A DNA stretch of 64,000 bases, taken from the NCBI GenBank assembly GCA_024867545.1, contig JANFNE010000071.1, positions 62,001 to 126,000 of the forward strand, in the 5' to 3' direction. Positions 41,692 through 53,920 of this stretch are shown here, in pieces. A program made the position numbers and the translations under genes. The notes beneath the pieces are model-generated. The model searched no databases, had not been told where the DNA came from, and worked only from the letters and a program-made list of their open reading frames with translations. How positions within the stretch are numbered: position 1 is the first letter of the stretch; each line of letters starts with the position of its first letter. The DNA is from Phytopythium helicoides (lineage: Eukaryota; Oomycota; Peronosporomycetes; Pythiales; Pythiaceae).

Positions 41692-43700
41692 TTAGGTGTA
41701 CGCGTAGACACCGATGCGGTTGTTGGCACTGCCCGAACGACCCACAAGCGCAACAATACGTTGTCCGCTAGGAGCCGTGAAAGTACTGCAACTCGACGTG
41801 GTCGTGCCAATGTTCACCGTCTGACCGTTGCTCAGCGTGAACTTGACGTAGAACACACGCGTGCTCAAGAGATACGAACCCGTGCATGCGTACACCTGGG
41901 TCACGTAGACGCCCGACGGAACAGTGAGTGAAGTCGTCGATGACGTACCAACATCACCATGGGTTGCGTAGTACTCATCACTGGAGCGGGAATCACCATA
42001 CAGGATGGCAATTTGATCAACGCGAGTACCTCCTGCGAGGTCGATACGCTTGATAGTCGAGTAGTTTCCATATGCGAGAACCCACCAACTATCATCGTAG
42101 GCATCTCCATTCGAACTGCTGCCAATCTGAGTTGACGCCCACAGATCCGTCGTGTTAATGCCGTTGCCAGCGTACTCGTTCGTTGAGTTCACCTTCCCCG
42201 TGCGGTACAGCATATCCACAAACACAGTCGACATACCGAGACCCTCAGCGCCGTACCCAATACCCGTGTCCGGGTTCCACATCTCCCACACTCCCGACAC
42301 ACTGATCGCAGAAGACCAACGATCCACAGCCGTGCTCGCCAAATCCGTGCGACCGCTGTACAGCAGACCCTCAATCACAAACCAGTTGGTGAATCCCCAG
42401 CTCGGTCCGCGCCACAGTAGGTTGTACACGTAAATCGGCGTGTACGTGCTCTCAGCCTTGGAGACGGACGGAAACGGGTAGCTGGTCCAGAACTTGCTGG
42501 TGCTCGTCGCATCGGCAATGACAGCGGCACGCTGCGCCGATGTGAGCGAGCGCATGAGCAACGGGAAGAGAGACTGAACGGTCTGCACCGACGTCGACTG
42601 CCACGTGCCATCCTGGTCCTTGTACGTCGTGACGAATCGGTTGAGCGAGCTGTCCCACATGCGCGACTTGATGGCGGTCTCGTGAGCCTTGTTGTACGCG
42701 TAGTAGGTAGCGGCGTTGGTAGTGTCACCGTACTTGGTGGCGAGATCTCCTAGAATGGCCCAGCCGACGGCAACGAGGGTGTTGATGGCGATATCTTGGA
42801 CAACAAACCAGTCGGCGATGAGCGATGATGCAGCCTTGGTCTGTGCGAGGATCGCTGTGTAATTGTTTCCCCATGTGTCCTTGTAGTAAGTCTGAAGCTC
42901 TGGGAACTTGAGGTACAAAGTGGCGTAGTCGACGGCAGCGACTCCAGTCGGCTTGAAGTGCCACGCCGCATCGTACGCTGGCGAGGCGTCAATACCAGTC
43001 TCCCACGGATGCACCGTCACCACAAGTCCATCACCGAGGTCACGAGTCGTGCGCCACCAGTTGAGGTACGCCGCAACTTTCGGCACTTGCTCCTTCAGGA
43101 AACTCGTGTCTCCCGTCTTGTTGTAGATGGCCAGCAACGCCCACGGAATCGTCGGCATCTGAGAAACAGTGTTGCCCGAGCCACTGGGCCACGAGATCTC
43201 CTCCGGAACCATACCCGACGACACCTGAGAGTACATGAGCGTACGGAACTCGGTGATGGCGTCGTCCACGTTGCGGTGGACGTTGGCAATGATGGCTCCG
43301 CACGAGTCCCATAGCCACTGACCGGCGCCGTACTTGAAGAGGGACGGCTGGGTGAAGTAGTAGGGGTTGCCTGCAGTCGACGTTCCCGTGTTGGCTTGTC
43401 GCTCGAGGTACTGGTATGCGTAGTACTGCTGGGTGGCGTACGTAGGGCATGTCTGGCCCTCTGAGATTGATCGTCAGCGAAGGTCATAGGATGCGATGTT
43501 AGTCAGTGGCGTTGAGTCACGTCACGATGGACTTTCGATTCGTCCAGGTGAGCACGGCACAGCAGAGTAGTGTACGCACCGTCTCCTTCGCGGGTGCCGC
43601 CGTCGGACGCGCTGGCATGGACGGATGCGAGCGAGTTGGTCGCGAGCGCGAGCGTGGCAGCAGCCAGTGCTGCTCGACGCAGAGACCCGGTGAGGGTCAT
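41692..43700 (-). CDS. Secreted GH63-type glycosidase with jacalin-like lectin domain, copy 2 (intact)
   Basis: Exon 1 43700-43580 and exon 2 43460-41692, phase-1 intron of 119 bases (donor GTGCGT, acceptor TCTCAG). The total is 1,890 bases, in frame, for 629 residues. Residues 1 to about 29 are a signal peptide. The catalytic domain (about 45-490) has QWLWDS at 89-93, the probable acid region WETGIDASP (E194, D198), the family signature WRGPSWGFTNW at about 391-400, and a probable catalytic base region YGAEGLG (E446). This pattern is of MGH1-like GH63 enzymes. Residues about 495-629 (IKRIDLAGGTRVDQIAILYGD ... GQRIVALVGRSG) form a jacalin-like beta-prism lectin. It would be secreted and bind and trim glycans. 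The substrate cannot be given. It is the best-preserved of three copies. Confidence 0.92.
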
Positions 43701-44744
43701 GGCGACGAAGTGTTGGTTGGAGGGACGAGGAGAAAGACGAAATGGGCGGGAAATGCGAGACGAGCAGTCTCCGGCAGCTCGCTGCCTGCTGGTGGACGAG
43801 GAACGTCGGTGTTCGTGATGAGCGAGGCGGAGATTCACGATGAGCCAGGCAGTTTCGACGCTAGCGCGTACCGTAGAGTGCGAGGGGCTCCGTGAGTCAC
43901 GTGGGCGATGAGTTCGGTTCAAAGAGACAGATTCCATGCTGTATGGATTGGTTAAATTAATGCTATCTGTATGACTCTGATTGCAATTTATAGAGTTTAT
44001 CTTATATAATAACTTTTAAATATTGAAATGATATTATATAATTATTTAATATATAGAGTGCTTGCCATCAGGATGGGCGATCAGCGACGTGAGCCGAGAC
44101 TCTGCAGTGGGAAAATCTTTCCCAGCAGATCACAACAGTTCAACATTGGATCATCACGCCTACTGTGTTACTGTGCGCGCTTTTCTCAAGCAGCCCCGCC
44201 TCCCCGTTTCGTCGATATGGCTAGAATCTCGGCACCATGCGATGGCAACAAAGCTGCGTGTAAGGCTATCGCTGTGTTGTGAGAAAGGCTTCCCCTCGAA
44301 TCCTTGCACGGCCGTCCCCGCAAAACTCCTTACAGCATGTGCTCCTGACATCTCAAGCATGGCCTACAGTCGAACCAAGGCGCATCACTCGAGTCTTCTG
44401 TTGTGCAGTGTCGATTCAGTAGGAGGATGCAGCGGAAGGCGCAACGCTGCACGACATTAGATACACAGGACGTGTTGGTAATTGCACTCTGCAATTATTT
44501 AGATGGTGAGGGCAAACTTCACCTCGCTCCAAGAGTAACAGAGAGGCAGCCAGGCGTTAACAATCAAAGCTACCATCGTAATTTGAATGTCCGTCGAAAG
44601 CGAATTCACCATTTGCCATTTACTTCCTACGCTACTTTCACGATATCACCACGGGTGTTTGGCACCACAACGGCGAGCAAAACCGACAGTGCCTCACGGC
44701 ACTATGACTGTAGCATAGACCTGTCTCCATAGAACTCCATCACC
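43701..44744. other. Gap between GH63-jacalin copies 2 and 3
   Basis: No gene. The first 60 bases upstream of copy 2 are almost identical to those upstream of copy 3, then similarity ends. An AT-rich block lies at about 43940-44060. Confidence 0.5.
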
Positions 44745-46753
44745 TTAAGTGTACGCGTAGACACCGATGCGGTTGTTGGCACTGCCCGAACGACCCACAA
44801 GCGCAACAATACGCTGTCCGCTAGGAGCCGTGAAAGTGCTGCAACTGGATGACGTCTTACCGATGCTCACCGTCTGACCGTTGCTCAGCGTGAACTTGAC
44901 GTAGAACACACGCGTGCTCAAGAGATACGAACCCGTGCACGCATATACCTCCGTGACGTGGACACCCGACGGAACAGTGAGTGAAGTCGTCGACGACGTA
45001 CCAACATCACCATGGGTTGCGTAGTACTCATCACTGGAGCGGGAATCACCATACAGGATGGCAATTTGATCAACGCGACTGCCTCCTGCGAGGTCGATGC
45101 GCTTGATAGTCGCGTACTTCCCGTACGAGAGAACCCACCAACTATCATCGTAGGCATTGCCGTTCTTCGTGTCACCAATTTGTGATGAGGCCCACAGATT
45201 AGACGTCGTGATGCCGTTGCCAGCGTACTCGTTCGTTGAGTTCACCTTCCCCGTGCGGTACAGCATATCCACAAACACAGTCGACATACCGAGACCCTCA
45301 GCGCCGTACCCAATACCCGTGTCCGGGTTCCACATCTCCCACACTCCCGACACACTGATCGCAGAAGACCAACGATCCACAGCCGTGCTCGCCAAATCCG
45401 TGCGACCGCTGTACAGCAGACCCTCAATCACAAACCAGTTGGTGAACCCCCAGCTCGGACCACGCCACAGCAGGTTGTACACGTAGATTCGGCGTGTACG
45501 TGCTCTCAGCCTTGGAGACGGACGGAACGGGTAGTTGGTCCAGAACTTGCTGGTGCTCGTCGCATCGGCGATGACAGCGGCGCGCTGCGTCGATGTGAGT
45601 GAGCGCATGAGCAGTGGGAAGAGAGACTGGACGGTCTGCACCGACGTCGACTGCCACGTGCCATCCTGGTCCTTGTACGTCGTGACGAATCGGTTGAGTG
45701 AGCTGTCCCACATACGCGACTTGATGGCGGTCTCGTGAGCCTTGTTGTAAGCATAGTAGGTAGCGGCGTTGGTAGTGTCACCGTACTTGGTTGCGAGGTC
45801 TCCTAGAATGGCCCAGCCGACGGCAACGAGTGTGTTGATGGCGATATCTTGGACAACAAACCAGTCGGCGATGAGCGATGATGCAGCCTTGGTCTGTGCG
45901 AGGATCGCCGTGTAGTTGTTTCCCCATGTGTCCTTGTAGTAAGTCTGGAGCTCTGGGAACTTGAGGTACAAGAGTGGCGTAGTCGACGGCAGCGACTCCA
46001 GTCGGCTTGAAGTGCCATGCCGCATCGTACGCTGGTGAGGCGTCAATACCAGTCTCCCACGGATGCACCGTCACCACAAGTCCGTCACCGAGGTCACGAG
46101 TCGTGCGCCACCAGTTGAGGTACGCAGCAACTTTCGGCACTTGCTCCTTCAGGAAACTCGTGTCTCCCGTCTTGTTGTAGATGGCCAGCAACGCCCACGG
46201 ATCGTCGGCATCTGAGAAACAGTGTTGCCCGAGCCGCTGGGCCACGAGATCTCCTCCGGAACCATACCCGACGACACCTGAGAGTACATGAGCGTACGGA
46301 ACTCGGTGATGGCGTCGTCCACGTTGCGGTGGACGTTGGCAATGATGGCTCCGCACGAGTCCCATAGCCACTGACCGGCGCCGTACTTGAAGAGGGACGG
46401 CTGGGTGAAGTAGTAGGGGTTGCCTGCAGTCGACGTTCCCGTGTTGGCTTGTCGCTCGAGGTACTGGTATGCGTAGTACTGCTGGGTGGCGTACGTAGGG
46501 CATGTCTGGCCCTCTGAGATTGATCGTCAGCGAAGGTCATAGGATGCGAAGTTAGTCAGTGGCGCTGAGTCACGTCACGATGGACTTTCGATTCGTCCAG
46601 GTGAGCACGGCACAGCAGAGTAGTGTACGCACCGTCTCCTTCACGAGTGCCGCCGTCGGACGCGCTGGCATGGACGGATGCGAGCGAGTTGGTCGCGAGC
46701 GCGAGCGTGGCAGCAGCCAGTGCTGCGCGACGCAGAGACCCGGTGAGGGTCAT
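44745..46753 (-). CDS. Secreted GH63-type glycosidase with jacalin-like lectin domain, copy 3 (compensating indels)
   Basis: Exon 1 46753-46633 and exon 2 46513-44745, the same layout and the same overall coding length (1,890 bases) as copy 2. Comparison with copies 1 and 2 shows four one-base changes in two compensating pairs: a loss near 46200 and a gain near 45970, then a loss near 45525 and a gain near 45489. So two internal segments are out of frame: about 75 codons, and about a dozen. Regions outside are intact, including WRGPSWGFTNW, EMWNPDTGIGYGAEG and the jacalin-like domain (NGTKN..GDTK is specific to this copy). The signal peptide is preserved. Either assembly errors or a recently damaged copy. 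Confidence 0.82.
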
Positions 46754-47153
46754 GGCGACGAAGTGTTGGTTGGAGGGACGAGGAGAAAGACGAAATGGGC
46801 GGGAAATGTGAACGGCTGTGCTGGCGCAGACTGTTGTTGGTGTTCGAGATGAGCGAGATGAGAGGGGCGTGGATGCGCACTGAGCCAGGAACAGATCGTG
46901 GCAGTTTTGGTGAGGGGCTCCGTGAGTAATGAATGAGTTCGGTTCGGCGAGTCAGCTCAACAATTATATTCGCCAATATATTTTTATCAATTTAGTTGCT
47001 ATTTAACTAATAAAAGTTAAATTTAGTATATAAAATTGTCCAAAGAGAAATCATATAAAGGACTTTATTGTATAATACAGGATGCTGCCTCATCCGCTCG
47101 TTGTGGTGAGCGTCAACTTGACTACGGCACACATCGAATGAATCTTTGGCGTC
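46754..47153. other. Gap upstream of GH63-jacalin copy 3
   Basis: About 400 bases with an AT-rich core at 46955-47040 (TATATTTTTATC, AAATTTAGTATATAAAATTG). No gene. It separates copy 3 from the 3' end of a START/FYVE-like gene, both on the minus strand. Confidence 0.5.
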
Positions 47154-48550
47154 CTACGTCAGCATTGCGAGAGCTACTCGCGTTGGATCCATTCGCTTGG
47201 CTCGTAGCACGCAGTGGACACAAAACAGCGACCTTGCCGCCCCCGATGCGGCTACGCTCTTCTTGACACTGCACGACTTGCAGATCTCCTGTTTGGTGCA
47301 AGATCCACGCATCAGTAACAATGGAGATGCGAGCTATATCAACTTCTTGCACGTACCCGCTCGCAAAGTCTGCATTGCACTCGAATCCCAAACGGATTGG
47401 TGATGGACGCGAATCGCTTCGAGCAGCACGGGCAGGAAAGGCTGGTCTCAGCAGTTATAGTTGAAGACCGATTCTCTTCCCGCTGCTCGCTATTAACCAG
47501 CCAGGCAAGTTTCTTGGCATACGATGCCTCAATGACTGTGCACACCGAAGTGATGGCAGCGCCGAGCACTGCTGCGGCGATTTGAACGGCGGCCATGCCC
47601 CTTGCGTCTAGAAAACCGAGGCAATATACGCTAGTCTTGCTCGTTGGATCCTGCGGATTCGCAGCCCTCCCAATGTAACACAACGACATCTGTCCGCGAA
47701 TGATCCCACGAGCCAAGAACTCTGGCACCTGGGAGAGCTCGATCGAGTGGTTCAGATAGTAGAACACACGCTCGCCGTTAGCATCCTTAGTCATTCCCGA
47801 TGACTCGACAGACAGGAAATCCCGCTGTCGCAGCAAAGGCTGTAGTGCCACCCGACAGCTCCATTTCACACCTAAGAATCGAAAAGGGTCTTCGCTTGTT
47901 GGCTTGTGGATTGTGGCGAGAATTCTTGCTTGTTTGAGTCCAACACTGCTGTTGTCTTGATCTCGGAGATGCCACAACTGGTCCGAGCTCGCGAGGGCTC
48001 CGAAAGCCGCGTCTTCGATTGAGCCGTCTACCACGCCAGTGCCTAGCACGAGTGGTACGCGCGTGCGCTTTGAGGCCTCCAGCACGCTGCGGTCCCCATA
48101 CAGCGAGGCTGTCCGCCTCAACTCGCGAGTGCTTGAGCTTGTGGATGACGACGATGTTCGGCTAGACAAGTCGGCGTCTGCGGTCATCGCGCTGCTGTGA
48201 TTCTCGACCCACTCATCCAAGAAGAAAGCGCGCAGCGCGTCCTCGTTGACAGAATAGAGCTGTGGTCGTTCCGGGTAGAACGATCCGCGCTCGTGTTCGC
48301 GCAGCTGCTGACGCCTCGCTCGATACACCTGCATGTTCTCCCGCTCCTTGACAAGTTTCCACCGGTGGTCGTCGACTCGACGATCCACCGCCTCGAACTC
48401 CTCGCTCGCCTCGAGCGTCTCGCACACAATCTGGTTGGCCACAGCCATGAGCGTGCGCTCTTCCTCGCGCGTCAGCAGCACAGCACGCGGGGGAAACGGA
48501 AGGCCATCTTCCTCAGCGCCATTACCAGCGATAGGATCACGAGATGCCAT
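47154..48550 (-). CDS. START/FYVE-like protein 6, two exons
   Basis: Exon 1 48550-47357 and exon 2 47288-47154 (68-base intron, donor GTACGT, acceptor AAACAG). The protein is about 442 residues, intact. Starts MASRDPIAGNGAEEDGLPFPP; the frame is open further upstream but the PFPP motif aligns here with copies 3-5. It has helical WKLVKERENMQVYRARR, an S/T-rich linker, the START-like core (VPLVLGTGVVDGSIEDAAFG, DPFRFLGVKWSCRVALQP, RDFLSVESSGMTKDANGERV) and the zinc module with CPCCSKRF, CRLCER, CKSCSVKK and FCVHCVLRAKRM. It is the closest relative of copies 3-5 but clearly diverged. Presumed lipid- or membrane-binding. Confidence 0.9.
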
Positions 48551-49994
48551 CGATATGTCGAGATGCACAGTGGATGGCATGCCGCGGTTTGTGGTCGATA
48601 GGCAATCAGGTGTCTCGAGTGTCTCTTGTTTTTGGCCAGCAAATCCGTTCCACTGTGTCGGCAAGAGACGAAGGGCCAAGCAGATCTCAGGAGCGATTCG
48701 AGCAAAGTAAACAGCTTCCAGCCGGCGAGGCTGCTTGACTGGTTGGCTCGGCAACGTGGGGTAAAGCTGTTATCCCTTCGTCCTGGAAAGCATCGTGAAT
48801 GAACTCATCGATATCATAACTCGAAGACGTGGATGTCGACGAACACGCTCCACTGCGATCAGCAAAACCAGCTTGGTCATCGGAAACCACGCGACACGCG
48901 GTCAGCTCAATCGGCAAAACGATTCGTTATGGATGCAAATCGTTTCCACCGGCTTTCAGGGTACTCTTGCACGCTAGCTCTCGACCGACCACGCGATCCC
49001 CTCGTGTTTCCCCACCTCGATGACTCGATCGATTCAGAGTTCGTTGCCAAGGTGTCTTGCGCAGCGTTCCTTGCTTCTAGGTTCTCGGGAGTGATGCAAG
49101 TTTGTTTTCCTAGCTGGGTTTTGAGTGGATCCGAGGTTGCTACCGCTAGTCTCTGCACAGTCGGCTTTGGGTGCTTGTGAGCTTGTACAATGAGATCTGA
49201 TTGCGTTTGCAGTGGTCGACGTGGTGCCTGCTTCAAAACCTCAAGCAGATTGCTCTACATGCAGTTGAATACTGTACGCAAATCTTGCGAGTCTTCTTCG
49301 TGCCCTCTGCTCCTGACGTCAGGCTGGTCGTCACCGATATGTGTGGCTCGAGTCCGTCTTTGCTGCCCGACTAAACCTCAAGCGGAGGGTTGGCAGCAGC
49401 TGGGCTCGACAATCCGTTGCTGCATGTAGGAGTCCTCGCGACAGACGTACAGAGAAAAAAAAAAAAAAACTGGGAACCACAAAACCTGGGAGCTCAAGCA
49501 ATTCCCTCAAGTTCCGGTGCAGTAGGTAACGCCTACATATTTGAGCACGACACTGAGCTACACGCAGCATCTGCTACGTAGCTGTTTGGGCATCGAGCGG
49601 AGCGACCTTCTCGCTGTGGATGTCGACCTGCACGAGGCACTTTGGTGTGATGACGCACAGGGGTGACGCGCCTGGACAGGCTGACGTACGCGACGCCACG
49701 ACCGGAGCTGCTCGGTCTCCGCTTGGCCACACGCGCGGATGCCGCGGAGCGACGTGAAGTGCCACTGTCCAGTGAGTTACGCCACGACGCGACTCGCTGC
49801 TACTTACAGGCTGTTCATGCAGCTGCAACTTCGCTGGCCAATGTAGAGTCGGGCGACGATCATCAATCGTCTCGGGGCGCTCTGATCATCTGCCGGTGCT
49901 GGTTCTGAACATCCGACGCTTTCGCGTTGCCGCGGTGGGCTGCTGCGTCTCCAGCTGCCGCCACTAGGCGATCGCCGCTGCACCAGCCAAAGCC
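48551..49994. other. Intergenic gap between divergent START/FYVE-like genes 6 and 7
   Basis: About 1.44 kb between two genes read away from each other, so it includes both promoters. It has a poly-A run at about 49453-49468 and TACTGTA at about 49274. Short open frames are not supported. Confidence 0.5.
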
Positions 49995-51525
49995 ATGAAG
50001 TTCCAGCTCTCGGAGGGCACGTTCCCCACCCGGCCGCTGCCGCGAGAGCGCTCTGAGGCCATCGAGAGAGAGGCCGAGAGCATCGTGGCGCACACGCTCG
50101 AGCTCAGCGACAGCTTTGTCACGGCGGGGCGAGAGCTCGATGGCCGCGCCTGGAAGCTGCTCAAGACCAAGGAAAAGGTGCGCATCTACAGGTCGAGGCG
50201 TGCGCCACGGGCGGCCAGAGGCGACAAGGCGGCGATCGGGGCGACGAAAGCGAGCGCGGAGGACGCGCTCACGGCCAGCAGCAGCTCCAACGACGCGAAC
50301 GCGCTCAGCAAGTACTGGGCCGACTGGTCCCCCACGTCCACGGCGTCCGCGTCCTCGTACTCGAGCGGCCCGTCCATCCATGGCGCAGATATCGACGCCT
50401 CGAATCCGTCATCAGTAGCGTCGCACGCCCACTCCAAGCGCGGCTTCATGCGGCGCCATGTCAGGAAGCTCCTATCGTCGGGCTCATCGTCGTCATCGTC
50501 GTCCAACTTCTCATCCACTCTCTCATCCATGGGCTCTTCACGCACCAGTGCGAGCAGCTCCGATGAGGTTGGCAGTGCTGTCGCTCACCACAGTGACGAT
50601 CCACGAGCTCCTGGAGAACGAGTGCCCATTATCGTCGCCACTGGACAAGTCAGCGGCACAGTGGAAGATATTGCCCTTGGGTGGCAGGCACACACGATGC
50701 CGCGATGGCTGCAGCGTGATACGTTCTTGGGTAGTGAGATGGACAGCTGTCAGCTTCTGTACACCATCCAAGCGCCGACTCCGAAGGAGCCGTTCCGGTT
50801 CTTGGGCGTCAAGTGGGGCGTGCTTTCGCTTGCCAAGTTCTCGTCTCCTCGTGACTACATTTTCCTCGAGGCCACAGGCGTGACCAAAAATCCTCAAGGA
50901 GAACGAGTGTGCTACTACATTCGTCAGTCGATCGAGCTGCCCGGGTTCCGTGAGCTACTTGATTTGAACTTCATCCGCGGATACGTCTCAACATGCTTCA
51001 CATTCCGCGCGAGCGACGTCGAGAACGTCGAAATCTTCGGGCGAGGCGTGTTTGATCCACGTGGAGACATGCGCCGCAGCCATGCTTGCGCTCTGTACGC
51101 CGAGCGACTCGTGGTCGTTGGTGATATCGCCGAGTACGCGCTGTCACAGAAGCTCACTTGGCTGGCGCAGCAAAATCAGCAGAGTCAACGTCGTCAACGT
51201 GCTGGCGAGCGCTGGACGACGTCGCCGAAGTGCGAGAACTGTCATAAGGGCTTGAACAAGCTCGGAACCCTTGTTCAATCAGGCGGTGCTTGCCATTGCT
51301 GCCGGAAGGTGAGTTTGCGCAATGGCTTTTCACAGAATTGATCACATTGATTCTAATACCCCAATCTGTTCTGTGCTCGTCCAGACATTTTGCAGTAAAT
51401 GCACCGTCAGCAAGAAGATCGCAGTGGTCATCGGAGACGATACGCTACTGAAGACGTTGCCATTTTGCATGCACTGCATCCTGCAAGCGCGACAAATTCC
51501 CGCCAAGGACCTTATCACCGCATGA
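49995..51525 (+). CDS. START/FYVE-like protein 7, two exons
   Basis: Exons 49995-51308 and 51385-51525, phase-0 intron of 76 bases (donor GTGAGT, acceptor GTCCAG) in the same place as in the paralogues, between CHCCRK and TFCSKC. The protein is about 484 residues, intact. Starts MKFQLSEGTFPTRPLP, like copy 8. It has a longer S-rich linker (SSGSSSSSSSNFSSTLSS), a START-like core (VPIIVATGQVSGTVEDIALG, KEPFRFLGVKWGVLSLAK, RDYIFLEATGVTKNPQGERV) and the zinc module CENCHKGL, CHCCRK, CSKCTVSKK and FCMHCILQARQI. Of all paralogues it is the most diverged in the core. Presumed lipid-binding. Confidence 0.9.
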
Positions 51526-51934
51526 TTAATTTGAGCATGCTCCGAGGTCAACCAAGACCTAATGTTTTTTGCCGAGCGTCAACCTAACACATCAGGGGCC
51601 ACAAAGTGTCTGCAGGTGCGCTCAGCGTTGCCCGCAGATAGCACTGTATACTCAGGCATTGTTGCATTTTCACTGGGTTCCATTCCCAGTCATCGTCTTT
51701 TATCGTAGGATGCCGGGTTTACCACGGCCATACCCGCGAGCCGAAGGCGAGTGCTAGCAATTTGAGCAAGGATATTTATGCCCGTCCGAGTAGTGATTGG
51801 GTGACCAAAAAAAGAACCTGAAACTGAGGTTGACGAAGTTCCTTCTGGGCAAGTTTGGTCGATGAGTTGTCCTATTCTGTTGAAATCTCCTTCGTGACAA
51901 GCCCATTCCTGCTGACTCGACAAGTCTTTCTAGG
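51526..51934. other. Gap upstream of membrane-protein copy 2
   Basis: About 409 bases; no gene. It includes the promoter of the following membrane-protein gene. Confidence 0.5.
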
Positions 51935-53920
51935 ATGACAAAGATTGCGTCGCTGAATACGGAGTTCGTCGCAGCGAGCCCAACTCTGCACTGGATTAAG
52001 GAATCTAAAGCCCGACGCATCGCTTTGTCGCAACCTCTTAGTGAGGCTTCACGCCTGCAAGCAATTGTTGGGATGGGACTGCTCTTCCTCGCTCTTGGAA
52101 TTACTTCGACACCGCTTTTTAACAGCAGCGTCGATTCCGAGCGCCTTCATGACGATGACGGTCTAATCATACGCAAGAACGCATCCTACGCCAAGGCATA
52201 CCTTCTTGGTGCTGGGTTCTTTGACTCATTTGCTGACAGCGTTCGCTCAAATGTGACCGCCGCCAACTGGTTTCCTCAGATCAGCAGCTCCAGTTTTCTC
52301 GGTTTCCCACTTCTCGACCAATCAGTATACCCGAACGGACCGTGCGCCATTCTTGATGCGAGCCATGAATCTCCGGAGTGCGTCATTATGACTGGCCACG
52401 AAGGGGGTGTCAGTGCGTACGGTGTCTGCCGAAATGGAACCGAGTATATCACAATACACTACATCCTGATCCTTGCCACTCCAACCGACATTGGAGGGCT
52501 ACTTTCTGCCGGAGTTTGGGTCGAAAGTACCCGTGAAATCGCTCTTCTAGGTGTGACTTCGACCCCGACGTGCGTTGATGGCTCCAAGTTGCATGCTGAA
52601 GTAGACGTAGCCAATATTCGGGAGCTTTCCGGTGAGTTCCGCCGAGTGACACAAGATCCAGCCAACCGCTGGTTCAACATCATGCGCCTCCCTGCTCCTG
52701 TGCGAAAGCTCGCATTCTACGTGAAAAGCAAATTGAATGCGCGGGAAGGCTTGACTCTATCACTCAAAAAGCGCCAAAGCTTTGACGATATCATCGCACA
52801 GAATGCATTTGTGGCAACAATTTCGAATCAACTTGACGCGGAGGCACCTTATCGCGGTAGTAAACATTTGTACGTGACCTTATATCGTGTCGCAGGGGCT
52901 GATATCACACTGCCTCGCCTCCAATTTACCGTTGCTGTTGCTGCGCAAGCATTTGCGTTGCTCGTCTTCTTCCTTCTGATTGCTGTGAGAAATTCCGCAC
53001 TCAACACATACCACCTCGTGCACCAAATTTTGCGCCTTCCTACATTTGTCGTGATCGCGCTGCAGCTACTCTATGTGCTCTACTACCAGCTATTCGATAT
53101 CGGATACCTCGCGAGCAGCTCTAGAATGGGCAGCCTGTATTTCACCAAGGTGATATACTCTGCAGGGTTGGCGTATATCCTTCTACATCAGCTCGATGTT
53201 CGATCAGCCGTCTCACTGTGGCCCAAGATGACGAACAACGACTCCTACTATTTTGCTCGGATCGTCTGGATGCTTCTATCGCTTGGCATTTACCTGTGGG
53301 CCCTAACTGCAGGTGATCCCGCGCATTACGTCGTCCGGCAATCAGCAGACTGCGCTCTACTCGCCAGTGAGTGTAACAAAACTACCATGATGCTATTCCA
53401 GCACTACGTGTGTCTGTGTGTGTTGCTTGCGCATCCAGTTGCGTACGGAGTCATCCAAATAACCCAATGGCGGCGGAACCCACAAGAATATCAGCCGGCA
53501 GATCGCAGATCCATCACTGACTGCGAGACCTCGTTTGAGGCGCATGCATGCGGTGGAGCTCTGACTAACATCTACTTCTACAACACACTCATCGCGACGT
53601 CGATCTTGACTGGTGAGAGCACCAAGACGACTAGTTTTAACCAATTGCCTGAGTACATGACTTGCTCCAAGGCCGTGCGCGATGAGGGCTTCGTGTTTCT
53701 AGGCGAGGGTTGTAGCATCCTCGTGCGTGCCAAGGACTTGTACGTCGTTATGTTGATGCGAGCGCTTCCCTGGCGATTGGCGGCACTCGTGAATTTGTCG
53801 ATAATGGTTGTGTACGTCCATGAATCGCGAGTCCAGGCCATGCGTCGAATCGGATACCAACCTCTTTGGGTTGTTTGCCAGCGTTGGGACGGCCGCATCG
53901 ATTATCCGCACCTTGGATGA
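51935..53920 (+). CDS. Uncharacterised polytopic membrane protein, copy 2
   Basis: A single-exon 661-residue protein, intact. It lacks the long N-terminal extension of copy 1 and starts MTKIASLNTEFV. First hydrophobic segment at about 45-63 (AIVGMGLLFLALGITSTPLF), then a region of about 280 residues with SFDDIIAQNAFV near its end, then segments FTVAVAAQAFALLVFFLLIAV, VVIALQLLYVLYYQLFDI, YSAGLAYILLHQLDV, ARIVWMLLSLGIYLWAL and YVCLCVLLAHPVAYGVIQI. The last third has conserved YYFARIVWM, CSKAVRDEGFVFLGEG, LVRAKDLYVVMLMRALP and ends RWDGRIDYPHLG. Function unknown; membrane-bound on the evidence of hydrophobicity. Same strand as START/FYVE-like 7 upstream and GH12-C downstream. Confidence 0.87.
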   Translation: MTKIASLNTEFVAASPTLHWIKESKARRIALSQPLSEASRLQAIVGMGLLFLALGITSTPLFNSSVDSERLHDDDGLIIRKNASYAKAYLLGAGFFDSFADSVRSNVTAANWFPQISSSSFLGFPLLDQSVYPNGPCAILDASHESPECVIMTGHEGGVSAYGVCRNGTEYITIHYILILATPTDIGGLLSAGVWVESTREIALLGVTSTPTCVDGSKLHAEVDVANIRELSGEFRRVTQDPANRWFNIMRLPAPVRKLAFYVKSKLNAREGLTLSLKKRQSFDDIIAQNAFVATISNQLDAEAPYRGSKHLYVTLYRVAGADITLPRLQFTVAVAAQAFALLVFFLLIAVRNSALNTYHLVHQILRLPTFVVIALQLLYVLYYQLFDIGYLASSSRMGSLYFTKVIYSAGLAYILLHQLDVRSAVSLWPKMTNNDSYYFARIVWMLLSLGIYLWALTAGDPAHYVVRQSADCALLASECNKTTMMLFQHYVCLCVLLAHPVAYGVIQITQWRRNPQEYQPADRRSITDCETSFEAHACGGALTNIYFYNTLIATSILTGESTKTTSFNQLPEYMTCSKAVRDEGFVFLGEGCSILVRAKDLYVVMLMRALPWRLAALVNLSIMVVYVHESRVQAMRRIGYQPLWVVCQRWDGRIDYPHLG

